Shown here: piece after piece, positions 13,012 to 24,271 of the stretch
How positions within the stretch are numbered: position 1 is the stretch's first letter
Layout: the number at the start of each line of letters is the position of its first letter
Source: Daphnia pulex
Taxonomy: Eukaryota > Arthropoda > Branchiopoda > Diplostraca > Daphniidae
Length of the DNA stretch: 64,000 nucleotides
Reading direction: 5' to 3'
Assembly: GCF_021134715.1 (NCBI RefSeq)
Contig: NC_060025.1
Span: 3,844,001 to 3,908,000, forward strand
Position numbers and translations under genes: made by a program
The notes under the pieces: model-generated
What the model saw: the letters and a program-made list of their open reading frames with translations, nothing else
Told to the model about the DNA's origin: nothing
Database searches by the model: none

Positions 13012-14663
13012 AAGCCGGCGACACTCCGTTCCGCTACATTGAATTTTCAACCAGCTGGGGATTCCGAGGATTCTTCAGAGTGTGGGTTGCGGATGGAGCC
13101 ATCGATCAGAAGACCAGGACTCTGTGCGTTCCCAAACCGGTTCCTGGCCTTGTGAGCGGAGAGCAAGCCGAAATCACCGTCAAAGGTTCATCAAGTTTAA
13201 TGAAATAAAATTTGAGATTGTTTTTTGTTTTTTAATAATTTACTTTTATCAATTCACAAGGTGGAATAGCGTCAAGTCTAGACGATATGTGGAGCGCCAC
13301 TGGCTCCACCGATCCGTCGACCCTTGTCACCGTGCTGGAACGCTTCCATCACAATCAGTACGCCAAAAAACCCGCTGGCAAGGAGGACACCAGCTGGAAC
13401 GGAATTATGCAGAAAATTTTGAGCTTCAGGTAAGCCGACGGATCCTTCCACGATGCCGACGGGTCCTCATATCTCAGATATTCCGGTTATTTATCTGCCG
13501 GAAAAAATAAATGATGAAACAATTTCCGCAATTTCTTCTAGAATAACGGCGCTGACAGTTCACGCCCTGTCTTCCATCACCCTGCAGAGATATTCCGATC
13601 CTTTTTTGCTCAAGTCCGCCTTGACTTGGATGCACGGGCAGCAGAACGATGACGGAAGTTTCGCCGACGGACCCAATGTCACCCAAAGTCAAAGGATCGA
13701 AACCACCGCGTTCATTCTAACGTGTCTTTCAGACGTCCAGCACGACGACATCGTACGTGATTTATTAGTTCATTTTTATTCAATTGATTTATAGATGAAA
13801 ACTTATTGATTCGTTTTTTTCGTCCAGGTGTTGTTCCAAGTGAATTCGGCCGCCCAGCGTTTCTTGGAACGTGAATTGGCGGCTAGTCGTGAAATGAAGA
13901 CGATCGCTCCAATTGCGACGGCCGTCCTGGTGTCGCATTCTTCCGTCTGGCCGGAAACGTTTGCCAAACTAGATAGCGTCTCTGACGAACTTATTAATTG
14001 CTACTTGAACGATCGCAAACGTAAAGATAACAAAAACTCAGCTACAACAACTAAATTTAATGGCTGATTACTTAAATATATTTAAAAGGCAGAATGTTTA
14101 AACGAGATGACGTACGCCCTAACAGCTTATTCCCATCAGAACAAGCCCGGCAAAGTTTTGGAAATGGTCAGGATTTTAGTTTCGGCACCGTGGCATATTC
14201 TTCATCCTTTGGTAATCAAATTAAGAAAATCAATTAAAAAATAGAATTTAAAACAAAATTTAATGTTTTTGGGCTCACTAGGACAAATTGAGAATGATGA
14301 AAGCTTGGAGCAAATACAGCCAGGTGCTCAACGATCCAGTGCGTAATCTCAACATGCGACTAACATTCCAGAACGGCGAAGTCACTTTCATCCAATCCCA
14401 TCATCTGTCTAACGTGAGTTGGCTTATAATTATTTCCTTAATTTGTTTCAAATATTTATTGATTTAGGTTATGTTTCACGCTTTAGGAGTCGGCGTTAGG
14501 CAACGCTTCCACGCCTCCGCAGATGGATTACGACAAAGAAAATGTCATAGCCGGAACCAGTGACAACGAAACACGTTCAGAGTCCCAGGAGGAGCAGCAA
14601 AACGTGCGGATGCACACTCCGGCGCTTACGTACGACATTCCAAGTCTCCCGCAAAACGTTTAA
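13012..14663 (+). CDS. Alpha-2-macroglobulin/TEP-family fragment, copy 1 (seven exons)
   Basis: Seven exons join in phase with GT-AG introns: 13012-13185, 13261-13429, 13542-13752, 13828-14020, 14093-14211, 14282-14413 and 14487-14663. The product resembles the alpha-2-macroglobulin/complement TEP core. An MG-type strand region (WGFRGFFRVWVADGAI, then EQAEITVKGGI) is followed by the helical thioester domain (LTWMHGQQNDDGSFADGP, ETTAFILTCL, EMTYALTAYSHQNKPGKVLE) and the start of the CUB-like part (LNMRLTFQNGEVTF). The usual GCGEQ thioester motif is absent where it should lie after SLDDMW. The N-terminal MG domains, signal peptide and receptor-binding domain are not present. Exon 7 instead gives a polar Ser/Gln/Glu-rich tail ending TAA at 14663. 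Thioester-less members exist in arthropods (Mcr type). The true 5' exons may lie elsewhere, or this may be a truncated duplicate. All seven frames are open. Confidence 0.7.
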
Positions 14664-15565
14664 GTAACCCTATCCGGAACTGGATGCGCTATTTTTCAGG
14701 TACGGATTATTTCTTTGGCATAAGAGTTAACTCATTTTTTAAAATTTGATAATAGACTTAAGTGTACTGGAAAACAGTGGAGCCACCTATTGTTGATGGA
14801 TCGTTACTCTCCGTGTACACCTCAGTCGAAAGTGCCGGACTGGATGATTGTATCCTATGATGATGATGATGATTGTATCAGCTGCTTTGCAATCATCATT
14901 GATACTCATCTTCATGTCTCAATGAAACCACCTTGCGGCCAATTTATCAACCCTGAAAACACGAATTTAGTTCACCGATTTCAATTTCACCGATTCCAAA
15001 TCGGCCAATCAGCGTACAGCGTTTTAAAGAGGCTGTACACTGATTGGCCCTTATTGGACACAAATGAGATTTCCAGACGAGTGTGTAACTGCTCCATTGA
15101 ACAATTTTTCATGAACTCGAAAAGGAACCTTAAAGGGTAGACTCATGATAAAGACTATGAAATAGGTTATTCAACCAAATATATACACGAATGGTTTGTT
15201 CTTAACTTTCTTTTTCATCCAAAACACATGTTTTTTCATTAAAAACTTTTCGGGTCCGTTCTAGAGGGTAACATGCACCTTAGGCAACAAGAGAACGTTA
15301 CTTTTTAGCTGATCGGCATCGCCCGTATTGAATAAGAAACACCAATTCTTGTTGCAATCAAATTCTTGAGTCTCGTGAGTCTATGTATTGTCATCTGGGG
15401 AGTAGGGAACATTCCACAGTTAGGATATTTCGTATAAAAACAAAGAAAATTTATCGATTTGCTTCGCTTTAGGAATATTTCGTCAAAACATGATTCAAAA
15501 TTTGTTTTTTTTTCCCATTTTTTTTGCTTCTGCTTTTTCTTTTGCTTTTTTTCTTTCTTTTGACC
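14664..15565. other. End of tandem unit 1; no gene called
   Basis: A 116-codon plus-strand frame (14790-15140) has an Asp run and no recognisable domain. The last 90 bases before 15566 are a pyrimidine-rich tract (CTTTTTTTCTTTCTTTTG) that forms the unit junction. Confidence 0.5.
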
Positions 15566-18500
15566 GGCAGTGGAAGCCGGTCTCATTCGAGACATCCTTG
15601 TCAAACTCAAGAGAACAGGCCAGCAGGTATGACCTTGTCATTTTCCGTCGCTCTTCAAAACGTGCCAATTGAGGATTGGATTTCCTTTAGCTTATAGCTG
15701 GATTCCTTTGGCTGGGGACAGTGATGGTTTGACTTGATGATAGTTGTTAGTCGAGCTCAGACCATCGGGAAGTCATCTCCCCCGCCACACCTGAATCTTC
15801 TCGCCTGGCTAAGAGATTTCCCTTTTTTTGCTTTTTCTTTTTCTTTTGCTTGTTTTCTTTCTTTTTCTTTCTTTTTTTAGTTTTTTTCGATTTTTTCTCA
15901 AGCGTCATAATGCATGACTATACATAGCAATAAAATTCATAAAATCGAAACACTATACTTGTTGTCTAATTCATTACCGATATGTTTTTATGTTGTTCAA
16001 CTGTTTTAAACAACGATAATAGATACGTATGAAAATTGAACAAAAACTGGGGCTAAGTTCCTAAGCTTTTTCGAAAGAATTGAAAACGGAATTGGTATCC
16101 GCTATCGAAAAGGAGAAATAATGGGTTAAAGAAATGAAGATTTAAAAATTGGTCTGATGCAAAAAAAAGTTAAACAAGTTGTCATTCCGGGAAATGCTGA
16201 TCTTATTTAACTGTCAATTTTTGAAATGTTGGCCAGCGTTTGTTGAATACTCGTACCAATTTATGCTGACATGAAAGAGTAAGACTTGACAACAGGCTAT
16301 TTTTCAATCGGTGAAACGCTAACGTAATCCAAATGAACCTTTAGGCGAACGATGGATTTGCCAAGTAGTTGGCTACAACAATTGTAGATTATAAAACAAG
16401 GAAAAAGAAACTAGACCATTTCCTCTTTTAAACAAAAACAAAAAATAAATAAAACGAAATGTAGATCAAACCAAGATTTTGAATGAGGGGTTCTAGAACT
16501 CTATTCTTTACATTTTACATATCAGTATTTTCCTTGGAAACGAGGTTCCACCATTTTTCAAATAGCTCGGGTGTTCACGAAAAAAAGCCCATCTGCTGTT
16601 CAATTGCCTTGTCTTGTCGCCCATAAAAAAGAAACGACCCATCACTCAGCTGCGCCCGATCGACACCATTCAGCAGCACGTCATGGGTGAGAAGATGGAA
16701 CTTCGAAACAGGAACTTACTTCCGCCTGGGTCTAACTTGGCCAAAAAGAAGCACGGGCAGGGCCTCGGAGGGGCTCTTTGAATTAATTTCATCTGAACCC
16801 GATTGTCACGCTACTTTTCGACTGACGTGCACTGAATTGGTGTAAACGTCGCATTTGCTCGAAATGATCGTCATAACCCTCTTCTTACGTCAACGTAGAA
16901 GGATTCAAAGAACGGCTTTACAAACTGCAACCAATTGAAAATGTCGCTCATTTAACCGCCTGAAAATGTACCAAAAGTGGCCAGGAAAAGATTTGAATAA
17001 AAGCAAAGAAAAAATGATAAACCTTGGCTTCTTGTTTTCCTCAGTTTGCCCTCGAATGATCAAAATTAACCTTGTGGCAGGACTGATGCAGGAGAGCAAA
17101 CGTGCCGCACTAATGAACGCGAAGCAGCTCTAAATGAATCTGCTGCTTCACTTTACCAACACTCGTGCACGAGACAGGACGAGTGTCGACGAAATGCGAG
17201 CAGCGAGCCTCTTTAACTTTTCTGATTCTAAAATTCTGCTCAACTTGAAGGGAAAACGACGGCGTCCTACCTCGATGGCCAATGCTAGGCGACATCGCTG
17301 GGTGCTCGCCCTCCCAAGTGAATCACGTCGTTGGCCTTGGCCGACATCAGGCGGGGAAATAAAGGGTTGCCTCGTGAGTACAACCACACAAAAGTGCGGT
17401 GCGTGGATTTGGCACGAGATCAGAAAGAGAGGCAATGGAGGACGATAGAATTTCTTTGAGCCTGCTCCGACATAATCCTGAAACAACACAGTCAATGCTG
17501 CATAAAAAAGCGGCAGAGAGAAAATGGCCCTCACCATTCAATGATGATCGAAACTAGTGTGCCATCACCAACCACCAAGACTTGGATGCAATCAACTCGA
17601 CAACAGACGGTCAACAACTTTTTCCTTGTTCCAGAATACCAGCGGTCTGAAAAACGCCTAGCCTATGGACAATTTCATATGAAAAGGAAATTTGGAAAAC
17701 TGCTCGAATTTTGTTAGTAGAGTCGGGATTCACACAAGAGTTGAAAAGTCTCTTGCCGAATGGCGATGGAAATAAATCAACAACAAGAAAACATTCAACG
17801 AAACATGTCAGCATTCCCCTAGCCGACGCGTCAAGGAATCTCAAGTAAGATTTGAAATTGTCGATAGCCGATGACAGTCAATGAAAAAAGAAAAACTGGA
17901 GGCAGACCAAAACTGAATATTCAGCATAGGATCAACCTCGAGGGCTTCAATCGTCAAAATGATTTCGGCAACTGGCACCGATAGTTCTCCAAGAATACCA
18001 AGTAAAATTTACCCTCCGTCATTCATAAACGTGAAATAAATAATGGCCAACCCGTCTGAGCTTGCATCGATTCGGCGGTTTCAATCACCAGCCAGCCATA
18101 ACCAAAGTCCCGACCTAAGTTGCAAGGAATTAATTTTCCAAGTTAACGACTGAATCCCGATACTAATTTCAAACACTATTCCCAAATAGCCGCTGTAAAT
18201 GCGCAAAACAAATACCATTAACTTCAAGTGGACGTTTGTCAACCACACCAAGTAGAAAGCAACAAGTAAATTCCACATACCGGTGCATGATTCTTACGGA
18301 AAATCAACAGCTTTTCCTCTCCAGCATCGCCGTAACTCGATGACCATTAAAGTAGGCGTTTGTTCTGTTCGTCGGCCGTCGACATCGCCAGTCACCATAT
18401 ACAGGCTACAACATCTGTGAACTGAAATTTCGATCAAAAAAGATTACTTACATTTAGTGATACAATTGGTCTATTCAATAGGCACTCGACGCGGCAAATG

Positions 18501-18641
18501 CACATGAACTTGCGCAGGCCAACTTTGGAAAAAACATTCAATTAATATTCCCATGCCAACTCAGAGTACAGAGTCACGAGCGAAATCTTGAGTTGAGTCA
18601 CGTATAGACGTTCTTATCTGGTCTACTTGAAAGTTCCCAGT

Positions 18642-20596
18642 TTACTGATTAAGCACGAGAGGTATCAATGGTTGGATGATTGAGGGTTGGTTGATGACGA
18701 AGGGTATGATGGCTAGCTGCAGAGTAACAGACGATTTTTTGTCTCGACTAATTTCGTGAGCGGCTACAGTTCGCCATAAATTAATTTCAGGGATTAATTC
18801 TTGACTCGTCAACTTGTCGTTTGCATTTGAGGTTTCCATCTCCATTGGTTCTATCTGTGTCTCTTGATTCTCTGGGGCAGTGTGAGTTTTCCCGGTATAT
18901 TTTCAGACGTAATGAATCTTTCGTTCTCTCCGAAAGTTTGATCTGGTTGAATTTTTTTTTCAATTCGCGGTTCAATGTTTTTCTGAACATCAAGTTCCAT
19001 AGGGATCTCATCGTTTTTACCGTTAGTTTCGTCCACCTTGTAAAAATAATTTGAGTTTAACATTGTTTGTTTTAATTGTTTTTAAATAGAGTAAAATTGT
19101 TACCAGTTCCACAAAGGGGTCAAATTGAGATTCAAGTACTGGTTCAGTGTGGGGATTGGGAGGGTCTCCGTTGTATCCCGTGGTTTAATCAGTAATTATT
19201 TCACGGCTGGTTACTACTCTCCGAAGTGTTGGTAAGTAGATATGGTAGGCTTTGATGAATTCGAAAAAAAACCACTAGGATGCCTGCGATACATTTTTGT
19301 TCCAGTTTCGTTCATTTGGCATCCTGTATGTGAACAAAAGCTTTGGAGCCCAAAATTCTGAGATATGAAAAGTCTGGTTTGTGCCCAGTCCAAGTTTCAA
19401 ATGGAGATAGTTTTGTTTTGTTGGCTGGTATTTTGTTTTGAATGTAGGTGGAGTACGCCGTAGCTTCGCCCCAGATCAAGAGTGGTAGTCTGCTTTGACT
19501 TGCGTGAGTCATAGTTCTTGCCATCTCCTAGATAGTTTGGTTTTCTCTTTCTGCTATGCCATTTTGTTGAGGACAGTAGGGTGCACTTAATTCGTGTTTG
19601 ATTCCCATTTCAGCTGGTCTTGCATAAAATCTTTCACTGAAGTATTCTTTTGCGTTGTCAGAGCGCAGTGATTGATGCCAGTGCTTGATTTTTGACGAGA
19701 GCATTAAAGATTCAAAATGATTGGGTACTTCTAATTTGTTTTTCATAAAATACACACCGAACCAACCACTTAATTCGTCTTTGAACAGGACAAATTATCT
19801 TGCGCCTCTAATCTATGCATGTTACAATGGTCCACATACATCGGCATGTATGCGTTCACCTTTAAAGGTGGTTGGTCGAGTGCTGATTTGGGGATAATGT
19901 AATCGATGCATCTTGCCTTTTGTAAAACCTGGACAGTGATGTAGGTCTTTCCATTCGTCTTCAGTTCCATAAAAGTCCAGTCCTTGGACCAATCTTTGCG
20001 TTCGCATTCTTTTCAGGTTTCTTAAGTTGACGTGACCAATGCTACAGTGCCAAAGTGAAGGAGGGGTCAGCTATCCAGTTGATGTAGCATAAGTCGCATG
20101 ATCAATGTTTACTTGAGATCTGATTCGAAGATGATACATTGTACGACCAGCTCTGTCTCTTTCCATGTAGATGTTGGCATCAGGAGTAAAGATGTCCACT
20201 TTTGTGCCACTGAAAATAGCCTTCATGCCAGCTTCAGTGGCCGATACAATTGAGAATTAGTTTGTGCCTAAGTCTGGCACATGGAGTACAGGTGAAATGA
20301 TCCGTTCATTTTCTACCTCTCACTATATGCACTAAAATACACTAGGAACGTGTGCTTGTATAATAACGTTAAAGTAGCGTTGTACCTCCGTAAGAAGTGA
20401 CACTTGTCCTTGGCCGTGTATTGGTAAAGTCGCACCACCGATATACCGTTGACCATCCAAAAGCCTGTAGTGATAGCTCGGTTTGTTGTTGAAGATGTGA
20501 GAACGCTGATCAGTCACCTGGGATGTTGTTCCCGAATCAGCAAACCAGTCAAAGATGGATCTACTACTGTAACATGCGGATGCAAGAAAGCCGGTA
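18642..20596 (-). mobile_element. Ty1/Copia remnant, copy 2
   Basis: This is the copy at +8706 of the element at 9936-11890, with the same order of protease, GAG-pre-integrase and integrase pieces and the same TAG after ERENQTI. Seen differences are single bases, for example one Val-to-Leu change in the 67-codon frame ending at 18642 and one Ile-to-Val change near 20349. It shares the decay of copy 1, so the element was already dead when the unit was duplicated. Confidence 0.85.
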
Positions 20597-21717
20597 TCTT
20601 CTTCTCAACTGCAGCTTACATTTTTTCATTTGTTTTTCTTTTTTAGCACCGAAAGCTACATCACACCCAACACATGATGATTCACTATCGACAAAATATA
20701 GTGACGTTTCAAAACATATTTTCGTGAATTTTTACAAAAATTCCTGAAATTACGTTATTCGAAATGTTTATAATTTTGCTTCAAGATTTGTGAGTAGCGC
20801 TCAAAATATGACAAATGATGATGTTCTGTTGCACACAAGTTTGTTTATTCTTGTGCTCCTCGAAAGGAATCCATTTGAGTTTGCCCCAGTTAAAATTCCA
20901 TGAGGTTTGATATTTTTAAAAAAAAATCCTTGTTTGATTGTTTATCAACCTCTTTAAAACGTCTTCCATTGAGCAAGCATCAGAAATAGATCTCAATCTA
21001 TCAATTTTTGATGGATTAATTTTGATTAAGACTGTATTTTAGAAATTACAAGCTAATTTAATGATGGCAATGAAAAAGATCTACATTAAAAATGCTGATT
21101 CGAAGGGTGTCTTGTTCTCGTTTACGACATCAGTTTGTCAAGATTTCCAAAAGAATTTCTGAAAAAAACTCGATGTTGTACGTAACTAGAACCCGGAATA
21201 TTGATACTCATTTACATTTACATTGGCACATTGACACCAAGAACGCTCCGTGTGAGTGAATCCACTTGCTGGAAGGGCGTCCTCTTGAATACACCCATAT
21301 TCACATAGACTTACACGAGGACAACTGAAGGACTCTTTCCTTACTCAATGAAAAGCGTGCATCCAGTGAAATCTAAAAGTAGAATGGCGGCCATTAGAAT
21401 ACCCATGACAAATATATCTCAATGGTAAGCTGGACCTTTTTTCTAATCTAAGGGAAACGGTAATGGTCAAAATCGGCTCCTTATATAATATGCAATTACT
21501 TCCTGAGTTGCGTCTGTTTCTTACGCAACTTGGTTGATTTCATCATAGCTTGTTTACGATCCGTCAGATAAAGGAATAGATAACATTGATGGAAGTATGA
21601 TTTTCTAATTAATAGCTTTCTAATGAAATTCTAAATGTACCCCTGTGAGCCAACATGTTCATATTTTTAAGTTTACCTTTATTATTGGGGTTCGCCCGCT
21701 CGCGTCAATCCCACTAG

Positions 21718-23369
21718 AAGCCGGCGACACTCCGTTCCGCTACATTGAATTTTCAACCAGCTGGGGATTCCGAGGATTCTTCAGAGTGTGGGTTGCGGAT
21801 GGAGCCATCGATCAGAAGACCAGGACTCTGTGCGTTCCCAAACCGGTTCCTGGCCTTGTGAGCGGAGAGCAAGCCGAAATCACCGTCAAAGGTTCATCAA
21901 GTTTAATGAAATAAAATTTGAGATTGTTTTTTGTTTTTTAATAATTTACTTTTATCAATTCACAAGGTGGAATAGCGTCAAGTCTAGACGATATGTGGAG
22001 CGCCACTGGCTCCACCGATCCGTCGACCCTTGTCACCGTGCTGGAACGCTTCCATCACAATCAGTACGCCAAAAAACCCGCTGGCAAGGAGGACACCAGC
22101 TGGAACGGAATTATGCAGAAAATTTTGAGCTTCAGGTAAGCCGACGGATCCTTCCACGATGCCGACGGGTCCTCATATCTCAGATATTCCGGTTATTTAT
22201 CTGCCGGAAAAAATAAATGATGAAACAATTTCCGCAATTTCTTCTAGAATAACGGCGCTGACAGTTCACGCCCTGTCTTCCATCACCCTGCAGAGATATT
22301 CCGATCCTTTTTTGCTCAAGTCCGCCTTGACTTGGATGCACGGGCAGCAGAACGATGACGGAAGTTTCGCCGACGGACCCAATGTCACCCAAAGTCAAAG
22401 GATCGAAACCACCGCGTTCATTCTAACGTGTCTTTCAGACGTCCAGCACGACGACATCGTACGTGATTTATTAGTTCATTTTTATTCAATTGATTTATAG
22501 ATGAAAACTTATTGATTCGTTTTTTTCGTCCAGGTGTTGTTCCAAGTGAATTCGGCCGCCCAGCGTTTCTTGGAACGTGAATTGGCGGCTAGTCGTGAAA
22601 TGAAGACGATCGCTCCAATTGCGACGGCCGTCCTGGTGTCGCATTCTTCCGTCTGGCCGGAAACGTTTGCCAAACTAGATAGCGTCTCTGACGAACTTAT
22701 TAATTGCTACTTGAACGATCGCAAACGTAAAGATAACAAAAACTCAGCTACAACAACTAAATTTAATGGCTGATTACTTAAATATATTTAAAAGGCAGAA
22801 TGTTTAAACGAGATGACGTACGCCCTAACAGCTTATTCCCATCAGAACAAGCCCGGCAAAGTTTTGGAAATGGTCAGGATTTTAGTTTCGGCACCGTGGC
22901 ATATTCTTCATCCTTTGGTAATCAAATTAAGAAAATCAATTAAAAAATAGAATTTAAAACAAAATTTAATGTTTTTGGGCTCACTAGGACAAATTGAGAA
23001 TGATGAAAGCTTGGAGCAAATACAGCCAGGTGCTCAACGATCCAGTGCGTAATCTCAACATGCGACTAACATTCCAGAACGGCGAAGTCACTTTCATCCA
23101 ATCCCATCATCTGTCTAACGTGAGTTGGCTTATAATTATTTCCTTAATTTGTTTCAAATATTTATTGATTTAGGTTATGTTTCACGCTTTAGGAGTCGGC
23201 GTTAGGCAACGCTTCCACGCCTCCGCAGATGGATTACGACAAAGAAAATGTCATAGCCGGAACCAGTGACAACGAAACACGTTCAGAGTCCCAGGAGGAG
23301 CAGCAAAACGTGCGGATGCACACTCCGGCGCTTACGTACGACATTCCAAGTCTCCCGCAAAACGTTTAA
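21718..23369 (+). CDS. Alpha-2-macroglobulin/TEP-family fragment, copy 2 (seven exons)
   Basis: Exons at 21718-21891, 21967-22135, 22248-22458, 22534-22726, 22799-22917, 22988-23119 and 23193-23369, each exactly 8706 bp from its partner in copy 1. Within the exons I see no amino-acid difference between the two copies. The thioester-domain helices (LTWMHGQQNDDGSF, ETTAFILTCL), the missing GCGEQ motif and the polar C-terminal tail are the same. Intact splice sites and open frames in both copies fit either a very recent duplication or selection. Because the copies are so alike, the sequence alone cannot say which, if either, is expressed. Confidence 0.7.
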
Positions 23370-24271
23370 GTAACCCTATCCGGAACTGGATGCGCTATTT
23401 TTCAGGTACGGATTATTTCTTTGGCATAAGAGTTAACTCATTTTTTAAAATTTGATAATAGACTTAAGTGTACTGGAAAACAGTGGAGCCACCTATTGTT
23501 GATGGATCGTTACTCTCCGTGTACACCTCAGTCGAAAGTGCCGGACTGGATGATTGTATCCTATGATGATGATGATGATTGTATCAGCTGCTTTGCAATC
23601 ATCATTGATACTCATCTTCATGTCTCAATGAAACCACCTTGCGGCCAATTTATCAACCCTGAAAACACGAATTTAGTTCACCGATTTCAATTTCACCGAT
23701 TCCAAATCGGCCAATCAGCGTACAGCGTTTTAAAGAGGCTGTACACTGATTGGCCCTTATTGGACACAAATGAGATTTCCAGACGAGTGTGTAACTGCTC
23801 CATTGAACAATTTTTCATGAACTCGAAAAGGAACCTTAAAGGGTAGACTCATGATAAAGACTATGAAATAGGTTATTCAACCAAATATATACACGAATGG
23901 TTTGTTCTTAACTTTCTTTTTCATCCAAAACACATGTTTTTTCATTAAAAACTTTTCGGGTCCGTTCTAGAGGGTAACATGCACCTTAGGCAACAAGAGA
24001 ACGTTACTTTTTAGCTGATCGGCATCGCCCGTATTGAATAAGAAACACCAATTCTTGTTGCAATCAAATTCTTGAGTCTCGTGAGTCTATGTATTGTCAT
24101 CTGGGGAGTAGGGAACATTCCACAGTTAGGATATTTCGTATAAAAACAAAGAAAATTTATCGATTTGCTTCGCTTTAGGAATATTTCGTCAAAACATGAT
24201 TCAAAATTTGTTTTTTTTTCCCATTTTTTTTGCTTCTGCTTTTTCTTTTGCTTTTTTTCTTTCTTTTGACC

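Larger units (their letters stand above)
6872..15565 (+). repeat. 8.7-kb tandem unit, copy 1
   Basis: The first full copy of a tandem segmental duplication. It runs from an exon tail (GGCAGTGGAAGCC at 6872) to a pyrimidine-rich tract (CTTTCTTTTGACC) just before the same exon tail recurs at 15566. Internal features recur at a constant offset of 8706 bp from about 8199 onward; at the very left edge the offset is 8694 because of small indels in the pyrimidine and A-rich tracts. Contents in order: the exon tail, a CT-rich tract (7120-7190), about 3 kb of weakly coding minus-strand sequence (about 7.9-9.7 kb) that I cannot name, a decayed Copia region, an AT-rich spacer, and the A2M/TEP exons. Copy 1 differs from copies 2 and 3 mainly in its first 1.5 kb. 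Confidence 0.95.
15566..24271 (+). repeat. 8.7-kb tandem unit, copy 2
   Basis: The second full copy, 8706 bp long, with the same contents and order as copy 1. By eye it is nearly identical to copy 1 from about 8.4 kb (17.1 kb in copy 2 coordinates) to the right end, and nearly identical to copy 3 from its left edge to about 28.55 kb. The left 1.5 kb shares with copy 3 the variants that separate both from copy 1 (for example GTCAAACTC versus GTCGAACTC, and GGGCAGGG versus GGGTAGGG). Confidence 0.95.
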
